A stretch of DNA of 64,000 nucleotides from Helianthus annuus (Eukaryota; Streptophyta; Magnoliopsida; Asterales; Asteraceae): positions 13,221,408-13,285,407 of the forward strand of contig NC_035448.2 of assembly GCF_002127325.2 (NCBI RefSeq), read 5' to 3'. Shown here piece by piece: positions 32,005 through 44,540 of the stretch. The notes under the pieces were generated by a model that saw only the letters and a program-made list of their open reading frames with translations, did not search any database and had not been told where the DNA came from. Numbering within the stretch: position 1 is the first letter of the stretch; every line of letters starts with the position of its first letter. The position numbers and the translations under genes are program-made.

Positions 32005-33789
32005 TTCTCCCCCTGTTAAGAAAATTTCGTCTCGAAATTTAGCTCGTGGTTACTGAGAAAGCTAGTTATGTTGTGTTGGTTTCCTGTTTTTCCTAGGGTG
32101 TCACATCATCCCCCCGTTGGTTTGGAATTTCGTCCCGAAATTCTGTAGTAGCTTCAGTCTCAGTAGTGGTTGCATTTTTCTTAAACAGCTAGGGATACCT
32201 GAGTTTCATTTGGTCTTCTCGTTCCTAGGTATACTCTAGGCCACGACGGGAATTCCAACGAACTCAGACGAGAGGTATTCTGGTATGCTTGAGAATCTTA
32301 ACGTCTTGACCCGTAATCTCTACTGGTTCTTCGACGAATCGCAGCTGGTCGTCGATAGTGAGCTCCTTGAGAGGAACTATGAGGGTCTCGTCTGACAGAC
32401 ACTTCTTCAGATTTGACACGTGGAAAACATTGTGAACTCCGCTGAGTTCTTCAGGTAGATTCAACCTGTAGGCGACCTTGCCAATTTTCTCAATGATTTC
32501 GAACGGTCCGACATAACGCGGATTGAGCTTGCCTCGTTTGCCAAAACGAACTACACCTTTCCAAGGTGAGACTTTGAGTAGCACTCGATCCCCAACCTGG
32601 AATTCGAGTGGTTTTCTGCGCTTATCAGCATAGCTTTTCTGACGGTCACGAGCTGCCGCCATTCGTTTTCATATCTGAGCAATTTTTCTCGGTTGTATCT
32701 ACTACGAGTTCTGGACCAGTGATTTGACTGTCACCAACTTCTGCCCAACAGAGAGGTGATCGACACTTCCGTCCATACAATGCCTCGAATGGAGCGGCCT
32801 GGATGCTGGTGTGGTAGCTGTTGTTATACGTAAACTCCACTAGTGGGAGGTGTTTTTCCCAGCCATTACCAAAATCGATTACATATGCCCTAAGCATGTC
32901 TTCGAGGGTTTGGATGGTGCGTTCAGATTGCCCATCCGTCTGTGGGTGATAAGTGGTGCTCATGTCTAAACGTGAGCCAAAAGACTTGTGCATAGCTTGC
33001 CACAGTTCAGAGGTAAAACGCGCGTCGTGATCAGAAATGATGGAGGTTGGCACTCCGTGCCTTGATACCACTTCCTTTAGGTAAATGTCTGCTAGAGTAG
33101 AAAACTTATCCGTTTCCTTGATAGCCAGAAAATGTGCAGACTTGGTCAGTCGATCCACGATCACCCAAATGGTATCATTTCCGCGTTGAGATCTGGGCAG
33201 GCCAGTAACGAAATCTATGGAAATTTGCTCCCATTTCCATTTAGGTATCTCTGGTTATTGGAGTGGGCCTGATGGTTTCTGGTATTCGACCTTGACCCTG
33301 GCACAAGTCAAGCATTTACTGACGTAGGTTGCTATGCTGGCTTTCATACCAGGCCACCAGTATGTAGTCTTTAGGTCATGGTACATCTTATCCGAACCAG
33401 GATGTACTGAGTAACGAGACTTATGTGCTTCATCCATCACAAGCTCGCGTAGGTCTCCATAAAGTGGAACCCAGATGCGTCGATTAACATAGTAGACGCC
33501 GTTTTCCTTTTATTCTAGTCGTTGCCTCGATCCTCGTAGGGACTCAGCCCTGATGTTCTCTGCCTTCAATGCTTCAACCTGAGCATCGCGAATCTGAGCG
33601 GGAAGGTTAGATTGGATGGTAAGCTGTAACGCACGTACACGCTTGGGTATAGTATCCTTTCGACTGAGGGCGTCAGCCACAACATTGGCCTTGCCAGGAT
33701 GGTACTTGATAGCGCATTCATAATCATTCAAGAGTTCGACCCATCGGCGTTGACGCATGTTTAACTCCTTTTGCTTGAAGATATGCTCG
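32005..33789 (-). pseudogene. RNase H end, integrase and chromodomain of the chromovirus
   Basis: Read leftwards from 33789: RNase H tail ([30 protein letters not shown]); integrase zinc region ([28 protein letters not shown]); integrase core with [19 protein letters not shown] and [10 protein letters not shown]; then the GPY/F module (YVGPFEIIEKIGKVAYRLNLP) and the start of a chromodomain (EPVEITGQDVKILKHTRIPLV). The frame is cut into at least four pieces by stops and shifts at about 33510, 33255 and 32650. The chromodomain carries three more stops (about 32200-32270). The chromodomain and long LTR support Tekay/Del. Not functional. Confidence 0.88.
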
Positions 33790-33794
33790 AGACT

Positions 33795-34292
33795 TGATGC
33801 GGGCCCAAGTGTGGAGGAACGGGCTATTTTGTATTTGGAGGCCCAAGACCGCGTAACAAAAGGGGCTTCACTAAAATGGCTCTAACTTGGGCTACGGGGG
33901 TCCGTTTTGGACGTGCGACCAGGCGATTCGAACGTGAGAACGAGCTCCATCTTGCTGCAAACGCCTACGGCAGTTTGGGTCATCGTCCAGGCCAAAAGAC
34001 GCTTATTTCTATTAATTATTTGCATTTTTATGTTTTTTGAACTATTTTGGGCTTTTTGTTTTAGGCCGTGTGTTTGGCCCGTTATCTTTTTTAGGCCCAT
34101 TTTGAATTTTGGTTTCTATTTATATGTTCCTCTAGTAATATGAATGATCAGACTTGAATTTTGAAACTACTCAATTTTTCACTTCAAATTCTGTGCCCTT
34201 TGGGTTGCAATTTGGGGGATGGGAAAGAACTACACGGGTATTCGTAGAATCAACGTGTTTGATCTTCATTTATCGTACCATACACTACATCA
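33795..34292 (+). repeat. 5' LTR of the CRM-like element
   Basis: 498 bp, TG...CA ends, followed at once by the initiator-Met-type primer-binding site. TTCTATTTATATGTTCC near 34112 is the likely TATA region. Confidence 0.92.
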
Positions 34293-34323
34293 GTTGGTAT
34301 CAGAGCCGAATTCCTGGCTCAAA

Positions 34324-37300
34324 ATGCCTCCGAGGAGAAACAACAACAGGCCTCTCGATGAAGTGTATGAACGAGAGTTGGAGCAGCGACTTATGGCGAG
34401 AGTAGATCAACGGTTGGATCAGGTGGTCGATCAGTTGACTGACCGGATGGCCGACTTGATCAATCGTAGGAGGCAGAGACCCAATGACGGGTATGGTTAT
34501 GATTTTAGTAACCCTTTTGGTGATGGTTCGACTTCCGAAGACGAACAGGAAGGGCGGCCAAGGGGTGAACGTGGAGGGGGTAACAGGCGTTGGGATTCTG
34601 GGATAAGGATTGATATTCCAGAATTTGATGGGGCTAGTTTGAATCCGGAGGGGTTCATCGATTGGTTGGCTACCGTGGAGGAGGTGTTCGAGTACAAGGA
34701 GGTGCCTGAAAACAAGCGGGTGGCCTTGATCGCTACCAGGTTACGTGGTAGGGCCTCTGCGTGGTGGCAACAATTGAAATTAACACGGAATAGACTCGGG
34801 AAGTCAAGGATCGTGACGTGGGCCAAGATGAAAAATTGATTGCGGTCCAACTTTTTGCCTCATAATTTTCAAAGGTTGCTGTACCAGCGTCTGCAGAATT
34901 TGAAATAGGGGGCTAAATCGGTTGATGATTATACCACAGAGTTTTACCAGTTGATTGCGAGGAATGATATTCAAGAACCGGAGGAGCAACTTGTTTCTCG
35001 GTATATTGGGGGTCTAAGGGTTCAAATCATGGAGTCCGTGAATCTTTTTGATCCGTTAACCATTCCTGAGGCACACCAACGGGCGTTGGCCTTTGAGAAG
35101 CAAAACCGTCGGGTGGGCGGTTCATTTACCCCTGGTGGGGGAAACGTTGGGTCAGGCAGTGGGGCACCTCGTGGCGGGCCTAGTCAGCAGAAGCCGGGGG
35201 GTAGCAGTACCGGGCCTACTTCTAAGGGGGCTAGTAGTAGTGGTCCGAGATGTTTCAATTGTGGTGAGACGGGCCATCGTCAAGCTGAGTGTAAGAAGGC
35301 CGGTAAAAGACACATGTTTGCTGAGTCTGAGGATGATCAGTATGAGGAATATGAAAATAACCCAGTGTATGATGAAGAAACTGAGTACGAAGAAGAGGTT
35401 GTGACTGGTGATGTTGGGGTGAACTTGGTGGTCAGGCGCTCTTGCTATACACCAAAGGCAGATGGGGATGACTGGCTGAAACACAACATCTTCCACTCAA
35501 CATGTACCATTTTGGGGAAGGTTTGCACGTTTGTCATTGATTCGGGGAGTTGTGACAATCTGATTTCTGAAGAGGCAGTTCAAAAGTTGGCCTTGAAGAC
35601 AGAGAGTCACCCGAAACCGTACAAGCTTCAATGGCTTAAAAAGGGAGGTGAAGTGACGGTATCTAAAAGGGCACTTGTTTCTATTTCTATTGGGTCAACG
35701 TACAAAGATGATGTTGTGTGTGATGTGGTCCCTATGGACGCGTGTCACTTATTGTTGGGTAGACCTTGGGAATATGAACGTAATATAGAGCATAACGGGC
35801 GGTCCAATACTTATAGCTTTCTGTTTGGTGGTGTGAAGATCACTCTTGTCCCTAGCAAGCCTAAACAGTTAGCCATAAAACAGTCAGGTAATTTGTTGAC
35901 CATCAGTCAGTTTCAAGATGAATTAGAGGACACAGACAATGTTTTTGTTTTGATAGGGAAGGCAGTGCCCGAGGAAGTCGAAATTCCTGATGCTATGGTT
36001 CCTTTGCTTGAGGAATTTTCTGATGTGTTTCCTGTTGAGTTGCCTGATGGATTACCACCTTTGCGTGACATCCAACATCATATTGATTTGGAGCCTGGGT
36101 CACAGTTACCCAATAGACCACATTACAGGATGAGCCCTGCTGAGCATGAAGAGTTGCGAAGACAGGTTGAGGAGTTGATTTCTAAGGGTCACGTTCGTGA
36201 AAGTATGAGCCCTTGTGCTGTTCCGGCTTTATTGACTCCAAAAAAAGATGGCACTTGGCGTATGTGTGTTGATAGTCGAGCAATCAACAAGATTACTGTG
36301 AGGTACAAGTTTCCTATTCCTCGACTTGATGATTTGCTTGATCAACTTAGTGGTGCTACTATTTTTACGAAGTTAGATTTGAAGAGTGGTTATTACCAGA
36401 TTCGTCTTAGACCGGGTGACGAGTGGAAGACTGCCTTCAAGACTCGTGAAAGGTTGTATGAGTGGTTGGTGATGCCATTTGGATTATCAAACGCACCTAG
36501 TACTTTTATGCGTGTGATGAATCAGTTGCTTAGACCTTTTATTGGGAAGTTCGTGGTTGTGTATTTTGATGACATTCTCATTTATAGTGCTTCTTTCAGC
36601 GACCATGTTGTGCATGTGAGGCAGGTTTTGGCCTTACTTCGCAGGGATCGTTTTTATGCAGCCACCAAGAAGTGTGTGTTCATGACCCCTAAAGTGTTAT
36701 TCTTGGGGTATGTTATTTCTGGTGATGGGATACAGGTTGATGAATCCAAAGTGGCGGCTGTTCAAAATTGGCCAACTCCTACTACTATTACTGAAGTTCG
36801 TAGTTTCCATGGGCTTGCTTCTTTTTACAGACGGTTTATTCCACACTTCAGTTCTATTATGGCCCCAGTGACAGATTGTATGAAGGGGAAGACGTTTGTA
36901 TGGACAGATGAGGCAGAGTTGGCTTTTCAAGTTGTGAAAGAGAAGCTCACTACAGCACCAATTCTGGTATTGCCTAATTTTTCTCAAGTTTTTGAACTTC
37001 ATACTGATGCCTCAAAGGTTGGAATTGGTGGGGTTCTTAGTCAGGGTGGTCGACCTGTTGCTTATTTTAGTGAGAAGTTAACTGGGCCTAAGTTGAGGTA
37101 CAGTACTTATGACCTAGAGTTTTATGCAGTGGTCCAAGCTGTAAAACATTGGCGTCATTACTTGTTTCAAAAGGAGTTTGTTTTATTCACTGATCATGAT
37201 TCCCTAAGGCATATTCGTACTCAGGACAAGGTATCTCACAAGCATGGGCGATGGTTGGCCTTTCTTGAGAAGTTTACTTTTGTGGTTAAACACAAGACTG

Positions 37301-38721
37301 GTGTTTCAAATAGGGTTGCTGATGCCTTGAGCAGGAGGAGTACTCTGCTTGTATCTATGAGGGTTGATGTGCCGGGTTTGGAGGTCATTCGTGAGAAGTT
37401 AGCCATTGACCCTTATTTCTCAGCTATTTTGCAGGATGTGGAAACTGGGCAAAAGTCAGACTTTCTTTTGCATGATGGTTTTCTGTTCAAGGGGAATCAG
37501 CTATGTATTCCCGATTCTAGTCTTCGCTTAAAGATTATTAAGGAGTTACATGGTGAAGGGCATGTTGGTCGCGATCGTACTTTACAATTGATTCAAGCTT
37601 CTTATTATTGGCCTACTATGAGGAAAGAGGTGGATCGTTATGTGAAGAGGTGTCGTATTTGTCAGGTTTCCAAGGGCACGGCTACCAATGCGGGTCTCTA
37701 TATGCCTTTGCCAATCCCCTCACAGCCATGGGTTGATATTAGTATGGATTTCGTGTTGGGGTTACCTCGTACTCAGAGAGGTAATGATTCCATCTTTGTT
37801 GTGGTGGATCGGTTTTCTAAGATGGTACATTTTATTCCCTGCAAGAAGACGACTGATGCTGTTAATGTAGCCCAACTATTTTTTCGTGATGTGTACCGTT
37901 TGCATGGGCTACCTTCTTCAATTGTGTCTGATCGGGATACCCGATTTCTGAGTCATTTTTGGCGTAGCTTGTGGAAGATGGTGAATACTCAACTCAACTT
38001 CAGTAGTGCTTATCACCTGCAAACTGATGGGCAAACTGAAGTTGTTAATCGGTCACTTGGGAATTTGCTGAGGTGTTTGGTTGGTGATCATGTGAAGGCA
38101 TGGGATCAAAAATTGTGTCAAGCTGAGTTTGCTCATAATCATGCTGTTAATCAGAGCATTGGATATAGCCCATTTCAGGTAGTTTATTCATCTCAGCCTC
38201 GAGGACCACTTGATTTGATGTCTCTTCCTTTTTCTGGATCTGTTCCAAAGAAAGTTCAGGATTTTGTGGAGGGTTTACATGAAGTTCATAATGCTGTGTA
38301 TGATCATTTGACCCGAGCTAATCTGAAGTATAAGCAAGCTGCTGATCAGAAGCGTAGGCATGTTGAGTTCGAGGAAGGTGATTTTGTTTGGGCTGTTTTG
38401 AATAAAGATCGTTTTACAGTTGGGGAATACAACAAGTTATCAGCAAAGAAGATTGGCCCAATTGAAATCGTGGAGAAGATCAATCCGAATGCATATCGTC
38501 TAAAGCTGCCTAGTCACATTCGTTGTTCTGATGTGTTTAACGTGAAGCATCTGTTGCCTTATTATGGAGATTCTTCTGATGATGAACCTGTTGGTAATTC
38601 GAGGGCGAATTTTGTCTATCCAGGGGGGAATGATGCGGGCCCAAGTGTGGAGGAACGGGCTATTGTGTATTTGGAGGTCCAAGACCGCGTAACAAAAGGG
38701 GCTTCACTAAAATGGCTCTAA
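34324..38721 (+). pseudogene. gag-pol polyprotein of the CRM-like element, two in-frame stops
   Basis: One reading frame from ATG 34324 to 38721, broken by TGA (34837-34839) and TAG (34906-34908). Downstream, 1256 codons are open. Gag core IDIPEFDGASLNPEGFIDWL and RASAWWQQLK; CCHC knuckle CFNCGETGHRQAEC; protease FVIDSGSCDNLIS; RT with KLDLKSGYYQI and VYFDDILIYS; RNase H (LHTDASKVGIGGVL, LFTDHDSL); integrase HHCC (CRICQVSKG) and DDE residues in DISMDFVLGLP, VSDRDTRF and TDGQTEVVN; GPY/F module IGPIEIVEKINPNAYRLKLP. The last 30 codons lie in the 3' LTR. Both stops are in gag; the enzymatic domains look intact. TAG may be a deaminated CAG. Confidence 0.9.
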
Positions 38722-39128
38722 CTTGGGCTACGGGGGTCCGTTTTGGACGTGCGACCAGGAGATTCGAACGTGAGAACGAGCTCCATCTTGCTGCAAACGC
38801 CTACAGCGGTTTGGGTCGTCATCCAGGCCAGAAAACGCTTATTTCTTTTACTTATTTTCATTTTTATGTTTTTTGAACTATTTTGGGCTTTTTGTTTTAG
38901 GCCGTGTGTTTGGCCCGTTATCTTTTTTAGGCCCATTTCGAATTTTGGTTTCTATTTATATGTTCCTCTAGTAATATGAATGATCGGACTTGAATTTTGA
39001 AACTACTCAATTTTTCACTTCAAATTATGTGCCCTTTGGGTTGCAATTTGGGGGTTGGGGAAGAACTACATGGGTATTCGTAGAATCAACGTGTTTGATC
39101 TTCATTTATCGTACCACGCACTACATCA
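38631..39128 (+). repeat. 3' LTR of the CRM-like element
   Basis: 498 bp, same ends as the 5' copy. The pol frame continues 91 bp into it, so the LTR start has coding constraint. Confidence 0.92.
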
Positions 39129-40086
39129 AGACTCCTGTGATCGGTGTAAATGGTGCACTTGGTACCGTATAGGTAATGTCTCCATATCTTAAGCGCGAAA
39201 ACAACTGATCCCAATTCCAAGTCGTGCGTAGTGTAGTTCCTTTCGTGAACTTTAAGTTGACGTGATGCGTAGGCAATGACCTTGTCACGTTGCATCAACA
39301 CGCAACCAAGTCCTTGGATGGAAGCGTCGCAGTAAACCACAAAATCATCTGTGCCTTCAGGCAATGAGAGGATAGGCGTGCTACAAAGTCTATCTTTCAA
39401 GTGCTGAAACGCAGATTCCTGTGCATCACCCCAACGATAGGTGACACCCTTCTGAGTCAATGAAGTGAGAGGTTGCGCAATCTTGGAGAATTCTTTGATA
39501 AACCTTCTGTAATATCCTGCCAAACCCAAGAATTGGCAGATTTCTGTTGGTGTGCGGGGTGTAGGCCAGTTCTTGATTGAGTCAACCTTGGATGGATCAA
39601 CATGAATCCCATCCTTGTTTACTACGTGGCCTAGAAAGTGGACTTCGCGAAGCCAGAAGTCACATTTCGAAAACTTGGCATACAACTGCTCTTTTCGAAG
39701 AAGTTCCAGAATAAGCCTCAGATGTTGCTCGTGTTCTTCCTGACTCTTAGAATAGATCAGGATGTCGTTAATGAACACTATGACAAACTTATCCAGGTAA
39801 GGCTTGCACACTCAGTTCATGAGATCCATGAAAACCGCAGGTGTATTCGTCAGCCCAAAAGGCATAACCAGGAATTCGTAATGGCCGTAACGAGTTCTGA
39901 ATGCTGTTTTGGAGACGTCCTCCTCTCGGACTCTCAGCTGATGGTATCCCGATCTCAAATCAATCTTAGAGTAATAACTCGACCCTTGCAACTGGTCGAA
40001 CAAGTCATCAATGCGTGGAAGAGGATAACGATTCTTCACAGTCATCTTGTTGAGTTCGCGGTAGTCGATACACATCCTGAAGGTAC
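39129..40086 (-). pseudogene. reverse transcriptase and RNase H start of the chromovirus
   Basis: Read leftwards from 40086: [32 protein letters not shown] and [17 protein letters not shown], then an in-frame TGA, then [20 protein letters not shown], the RNase [35 protein letters not shown] and IYTDHRSL. It joins the piece at 33789 across the CRM-like insertion. FIND replaces the FIDD/YIDD catalytic pair, so the enzyme would be dead even without the stop. The upstream end is cut by the Athila-type LTR at 40087; the N-terminal part lies beyond the window. Confidence 0.88.
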
Positions 40087-41754
40087 TGATGTGTGCGAAG
40101 TGTAATATATTTTTGCTATATATTTTAAGCCCTTTTTACACTTTTTAGCCAAGTTTTAAATTTATAAAACACGATATTTACTAACACTAAACACACATAT
40201 GGGCAAGTGCACCCATCGTGGACGTAATATAGTGTTGGTAAGATACCGAGGTCGTCCAAGGACACAAGAGCTTTTAGTACCGGTTTATCCTCAACGTCTA
40301 ATCAAATCAAAATGTTAGAAAAAAGATTTTTAAACTAAGAAAATAAAACTAACTAAATGCTGAAAAATAAAATAAAAATAAAAACAGATAGACAAGATGA
40401 ATCACTTGGATCTGACTCGTGTATTAGTATAACCATTGTTTATTTTCGCACTTTTGCACTTGTTTAAGAGATTATCTTAGTTATTGTAGCAGGCCCCTCT
40501 TTTGAAGGCGACGTTACCCTCAACCCAGTAGTTTGAGTCAGCAAGGATACAATCCTAAAGGGTCGGATTATTGAAACATAATGAATTAAGTTATTAATGC
40601 AAATTATGGTAGGCCCCTCTTTTGGAGGTGACGTTACCCTCGACTAAGTAGTCTGAGTCAGCAGGGATACAGTCCTAAATAGCCGGGTTATAGTATTAAT
40701 AGTAGTTAACTTATGAGGGGATCAAAGAGTTTGGACTCCCGCCATCCAATACCTTTTGGGTATTGAAGGAGGTCCTACTAAATTTGACCCAAGTCCCTTG
40801 CAGGACCTCTAAACGCTGAACAAGGGCAAGACCCTTACCAAACCGTTCCCTTAACCCCCGACCAGGTAGCCAACATACCTCCATATAGACCGTGGAGATA
40901 TGAATGGTGAAAATCTTTTATTTTATATAGACAGTAAAATAATGCCAAGACACCACGGACAAACGATAAGGAAAAGTCACCTTCAACATAAGCAACTAGT
41001 TATTAAAGTCATTAATACAAAACCAAATAAAAGGTGCAAAAGATTAAAAATAAAAAGTATTATACTAAACACTTGTCTTCACCAAGTGATGTAAGAGACT
41101 TAGGCAAACATGGTCTTGATTGTCAAGAACTCTTACGATCAATCTTGGATCCCGAGACGACTCACACACTCTATGATGGACAATGAATGATGGTGGTGGA
41201 TGATGGTATTGTGATGGTGGTGGATGAAGTGTTAGAGAGGTGGTGTGCCAAGGGATGAGTTGTAATGAGCCAAAGCACTCCTATTTATAGGCTGAACAGA
41301 GGACTGGGCACGGCCCCGTGTCCACTGGGCACGGCCCCGTGCCTGTCTGACACTATCTCTCCTCATTAATTGTAATTCGCAATTACAATTAATGCGCCTG
41401 CAGTACTTTGGGCACGCCCCCGTGTTCACTGGGCACGCCCCCATGGTGAGCAATAGAAGCTTCTATAGGTTTGTCTTTTCTGCTGCTTCTTGGGCACGGC
41501 CCCGTGCTCGCTGAGCACGGGGCGTGTTCAGTCTTCTGCCTTCTCTGTTTTGCTTGGGAGGATGCTGTCAAGGGGTCGGGCAATCCACTTTTGTTCCTTT
41601 TCTTGTATTTATGTTAGATTTAGCTGCCTTTTTGCTTCTTTGTTAATTTGAGCTCATTTAATCCTGAAAATACAAAAGAAAGAAAAAAAACACACTTTTT
41701 CCAACATTAGTACTTAAAAAAGGTTAGTTTTATGCCTCATTTGATGAAATTTAT
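40087..41754 (-). repeat. Athila-type LTR, main part (minus orientation)
   Basis: Its plus-strand left end TGATGTGTGCGAAG mirrors GCACACATTA at 60631-60640, giving an LTR of about 1690 bp interrupted 22 bp from its minus-strand start. A TATA box CCTATAAATAGGAG reads on the minus strand at about 41279-41292, so U3 lies to its right and R/U5 to its left. Three pairs of CACGG(C)CCCGTG palindromes sit in U3 at about 41310-41525. Two related 120-bp blocks near 40496 and 40613 (AGGCCCCTCTTTTG) lie in R/U5. GGTAC at 40082-40086 is the likely target site. Athila assignment is from memory of Asteraceae elements. Confidence 0.7.
41300..41530. repeat. cluster of CACGGCCCCGTG palindromes in U3
   Basis: GGGCACGGCCCCGTGTCC and GGGCACGGCCCCGTGCCTG near 41307-41345, GGGCACGCCCCCGTGTTC and a decayed partner near 41411-41445, and GGGCACGGCCCCGTGCTCG with GAGCACGGGGCGTGTTC near 41490-41530. 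They occur as pairs about 20 bp apart, upstream of the minus-strand TATA. Confidence 0.85.
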
Positions 41755-42542
41755 TGTTGGGATTGAACCCTAACAGAGGAACAGATAATGTAAAGCCAAA
41801 ACCGGATCTCATCAGTGGACCATCAATAAGCAGCAGTTTACCCTATGCTCTCCCCTTGACAGTGGTTTTCTAACAGCTGATGAATCTTAAGTGCTGCTCA
41901 ACTACAACAACTTATGAACCAAACACTGATGATACCTTAAAGACTGCTGAAGGCAAATACTGATGCTCTATCTACTACTGTTTCCTAAGTACTGCTGAAG
42001 ACTCAAGCACTGCTCTCTCAAAGACTGATCACCTTTGAAGAATGCACTGAAGATTCAACATCTGTGCTCAGGCTACAATAGTGGAACGTGAAGCAGTAGT
42101 TTTCCTTAGCTTTACATCTTATTACCTATCAGATGTTACATGTCAGTAGTTTGTATAGAACAATGTTTATAGTTTGTTAGGTCGTTAGATGTCACTATCA
42201 TGGTGACGTCAGCTGAAGTTCATCAGTAGTTTGGTTTGCCTATAAATATGACAGTATTCTGTACTGTTATACTTGATCCGTTTTGAGTGAGTTCACCTCC
42301 TCAATTCAATCCTTTCATCTTGTGCAACCAACTCTGGTGTATCAGGCTGAGGGGGAGTTTAGATTGTAAGCTTGCTGTAATCATTTGCTTTCTATTGTAA
42401 ATCTTTTGACTCAATGAAATAGCAATTGTTTATCAATCTATACTTTCCTTTGATTGTGTTTACAGAGTTTGCTACTCATTTCCGCTGCACTCATTCGTTT
42501 TATGCAAACAAACACTATCATGATGGCCCCTAGATCCTAACA
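41755..42542 (+). repeat. 5' LTR of the LARD-like element
   Basis: 788 bp, starts TGTTGGGATTGAACC and ends AGATCCTAACA. TGACGTCA lies at 42204-42211 and a TATA box TATAAATATG at 42241-42250. Confidence 0.93.
42204..42250 (+). promoter_or_regulatory. TGACGTCA bZIP site upstream of a TATA box in the LTR
   Basis: TGACGTCA is the full palindromic CRE/as-1-type element bound by TGA and other bZIP factors. It lies 30 bp before TATAAATATG. The same arrangement is kept in the 3' LTR (60275-60282). That it drives transcription is inference. Confidence 0.6.
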
Positions 42543-42556
42543 ATTGGTATCAGAGC

Positions 42557-44540
42557 TTGGACAGTCAAATTCGATCTAACAATCAATTTGACATAACAGT
42601 TCAGCTCAAAAGTTATTGATACTAAAGGATTGGTTGTATTCAGTTGAAAAACAGAGTAACGAGTGAATCATGGTCAAAATGGTTATTCAAAAACTCTGTA
42701 AATCAACCAAGATGTCATATGACACACAAATCTCGCACAACAAGTGTTTTCATGCATATGTCACTCATAGTTTTCAGATCTGTAAAATATCTGATAAATT
42801 ATGAGATCGTTCGATGTTTTCAAAATTGATTTCAATTGTTGTTTTGATATTTGTGATGTTTTCAATAAACACTAAAGTATGTACCTCAGTTCAGCAGAAC
42901 TTGTGTTCATCCAAAACACTAGAATACTGCTGACATAGAAAAGAGGGAAATAAAACTTTAGGCAAAATCTCTCATGTGCTCAAAGGCGAGTTGAGTACCT
43001 TCAAAAGGACCAAATCAACTTTGTCCAAAACACATTGAGAAAATTAGGTATCAAAACTGTCCTAATCATAGGTGAGTGTGAGATCTGTAATAAAACATGA
43101 TCAAATATGGTTAAATCTCTCAAAACATTGCTTCAAAATGATTATGGACAAAGTATGTTCAAAATATAATCTCCTAGTGAGTATTTCTGAACATATGAAT
43201 AAAAAGGGTAAAAAGGGAAAAGGAAAAAGGAATAAATCTCAAAGTGTAGCTATCTCAAAAACTTTTGAAATCAAAAGCAAAAGAGTATAAGCATAAAACA
43301 CTCTTGAGGTTCAAATTAGATCATCAGTGGTCATTTTGCGTCTGTGTGCATTCATCAATACAGGAATTGTTCTGGTAACAATAGCATTTTCAGTGATGGT
43401 GCTTAAAAGGAATTTACAATCAATTGACAAGAAAATGACCCAAACAATGGTCAAAATAACTTGAGAATAATATGATCATGAATTTACTGGAAAATTGTCG
43501 GACCCTTTTGATTATTTTCAAAATTTCCTCTGATTTTTGTTAAGGTGGTTTCCTCTAAAATAAAAACCAGATGTTTTAAAAAAAAATATTATGATCTTTT
43601 ACTCATTTTTTTATAGTAAAAGTTCATCTCTGGTCTGGATGTAATTACCTTATTTTTGTGTGTAATTACTATCCCTAAAACTGATCAAAAGGAAATGACA
43701 CACATATCAAGGTCATGTTAAGCTCAAGTTTGGTTTTCACAGATCAAAAATTGATTTCAAATTGACTTAGACTACTGAGATACTCATGTTCTAGTTCCAG
43801 TAATTAGACACAAAATGAGCAGCTCTAGTAGAAATGGTTTCATCATCTGGGATGCTAAACCATTGTTTAAAATAATAGACATTTGGCAAATCCTTGAACA
43901 AAATTCCTTGTAGATAACTGCTGACAATTTAATCTTGATAATTTACATCTAAAATGTATTTTGTTAAGAATAGCATCTCAAATGCTCAACAGATGTTAGA
44001 TAAGATACTGTGCCTTCACAAAGCAAAATCAAGTTCTACATCTGAACAAGCAGATGCTAACATTGTTTGTCAAAAGTTGAAATACTGCTGCACTATCAGT
44101 TGTTGAACCAATTTTATCTTCTACCACTGTTGTTTCTAAAGCGCTGTTGTGCCTTAACATCTGCTCACTAAAGTCTGTCCACTGCTAAAGTGTCAACCTC
44201 TGTTCTCCAAAACACTGATGTTTAAAATCTTTGTTCCATCCACTGTTACATCCACTGTTTCAGTTTATTACCGTTGTAACTACTGATACTTGATCCATCA
44301 GTAGTTGTCAAAACAACTGTCCTCCATTATTTACCATTCCATCAGATGTTTGACACATGGTCAGTTTTTAGCCTTCAGATCAAAATAACCGCTGCCACAT
44401 CAGCAATCACTTTTTCCCTAAATAAAACCCTGATTAAATCCAAACAGGGTTTTACTATCGAATTGAATTCCAAAAGTTCTCTTCTCATAGCAGTTTCCCT
44501 CTCATAACTCCAAAAACTTCTTCGATCTTCTTCATCCAAA
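42557..44540 (+). other. 2-kb untranslated leader of the LARD-like element
   Basis: No ORF of note between the PBS and the long frame; short ORFs such as 43072-43290 have no domain. The right half is rich in ACTGCTG, CAGATGTT and AACATCTG words. Long leaders are usual for LARD-type elements and may include a packaging signal. Confidence 0.6.

Larger units (their letters stand above)
33795..39128 (+). mobile_element. complete CRM-like Ty3/gypsy chromovirus
   Basis: A 5334-bp element inserted in the pol of the minus-strand chromovirus. TSD AGACT (33790-33794 and 39129-39133), two 498-bp LTRs beginning TGATGCGGGCC and ending CTACATCA, PBS TGGTATCAGAGCC (34295-34307, initiator Met tRNA type) and PPT CAGGGGGGAA directly before the 3' LTR. 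One long gag-pol frame runs through and ends inside the 3' LTR. Short LTRs with TGATG ends, no classical chromodomain and an ORF running into the LTR suggest the CRM lineage; Reina is the alternative. The LTRs differ at roughly 20 of 498 positions. Confidence 0.88.
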
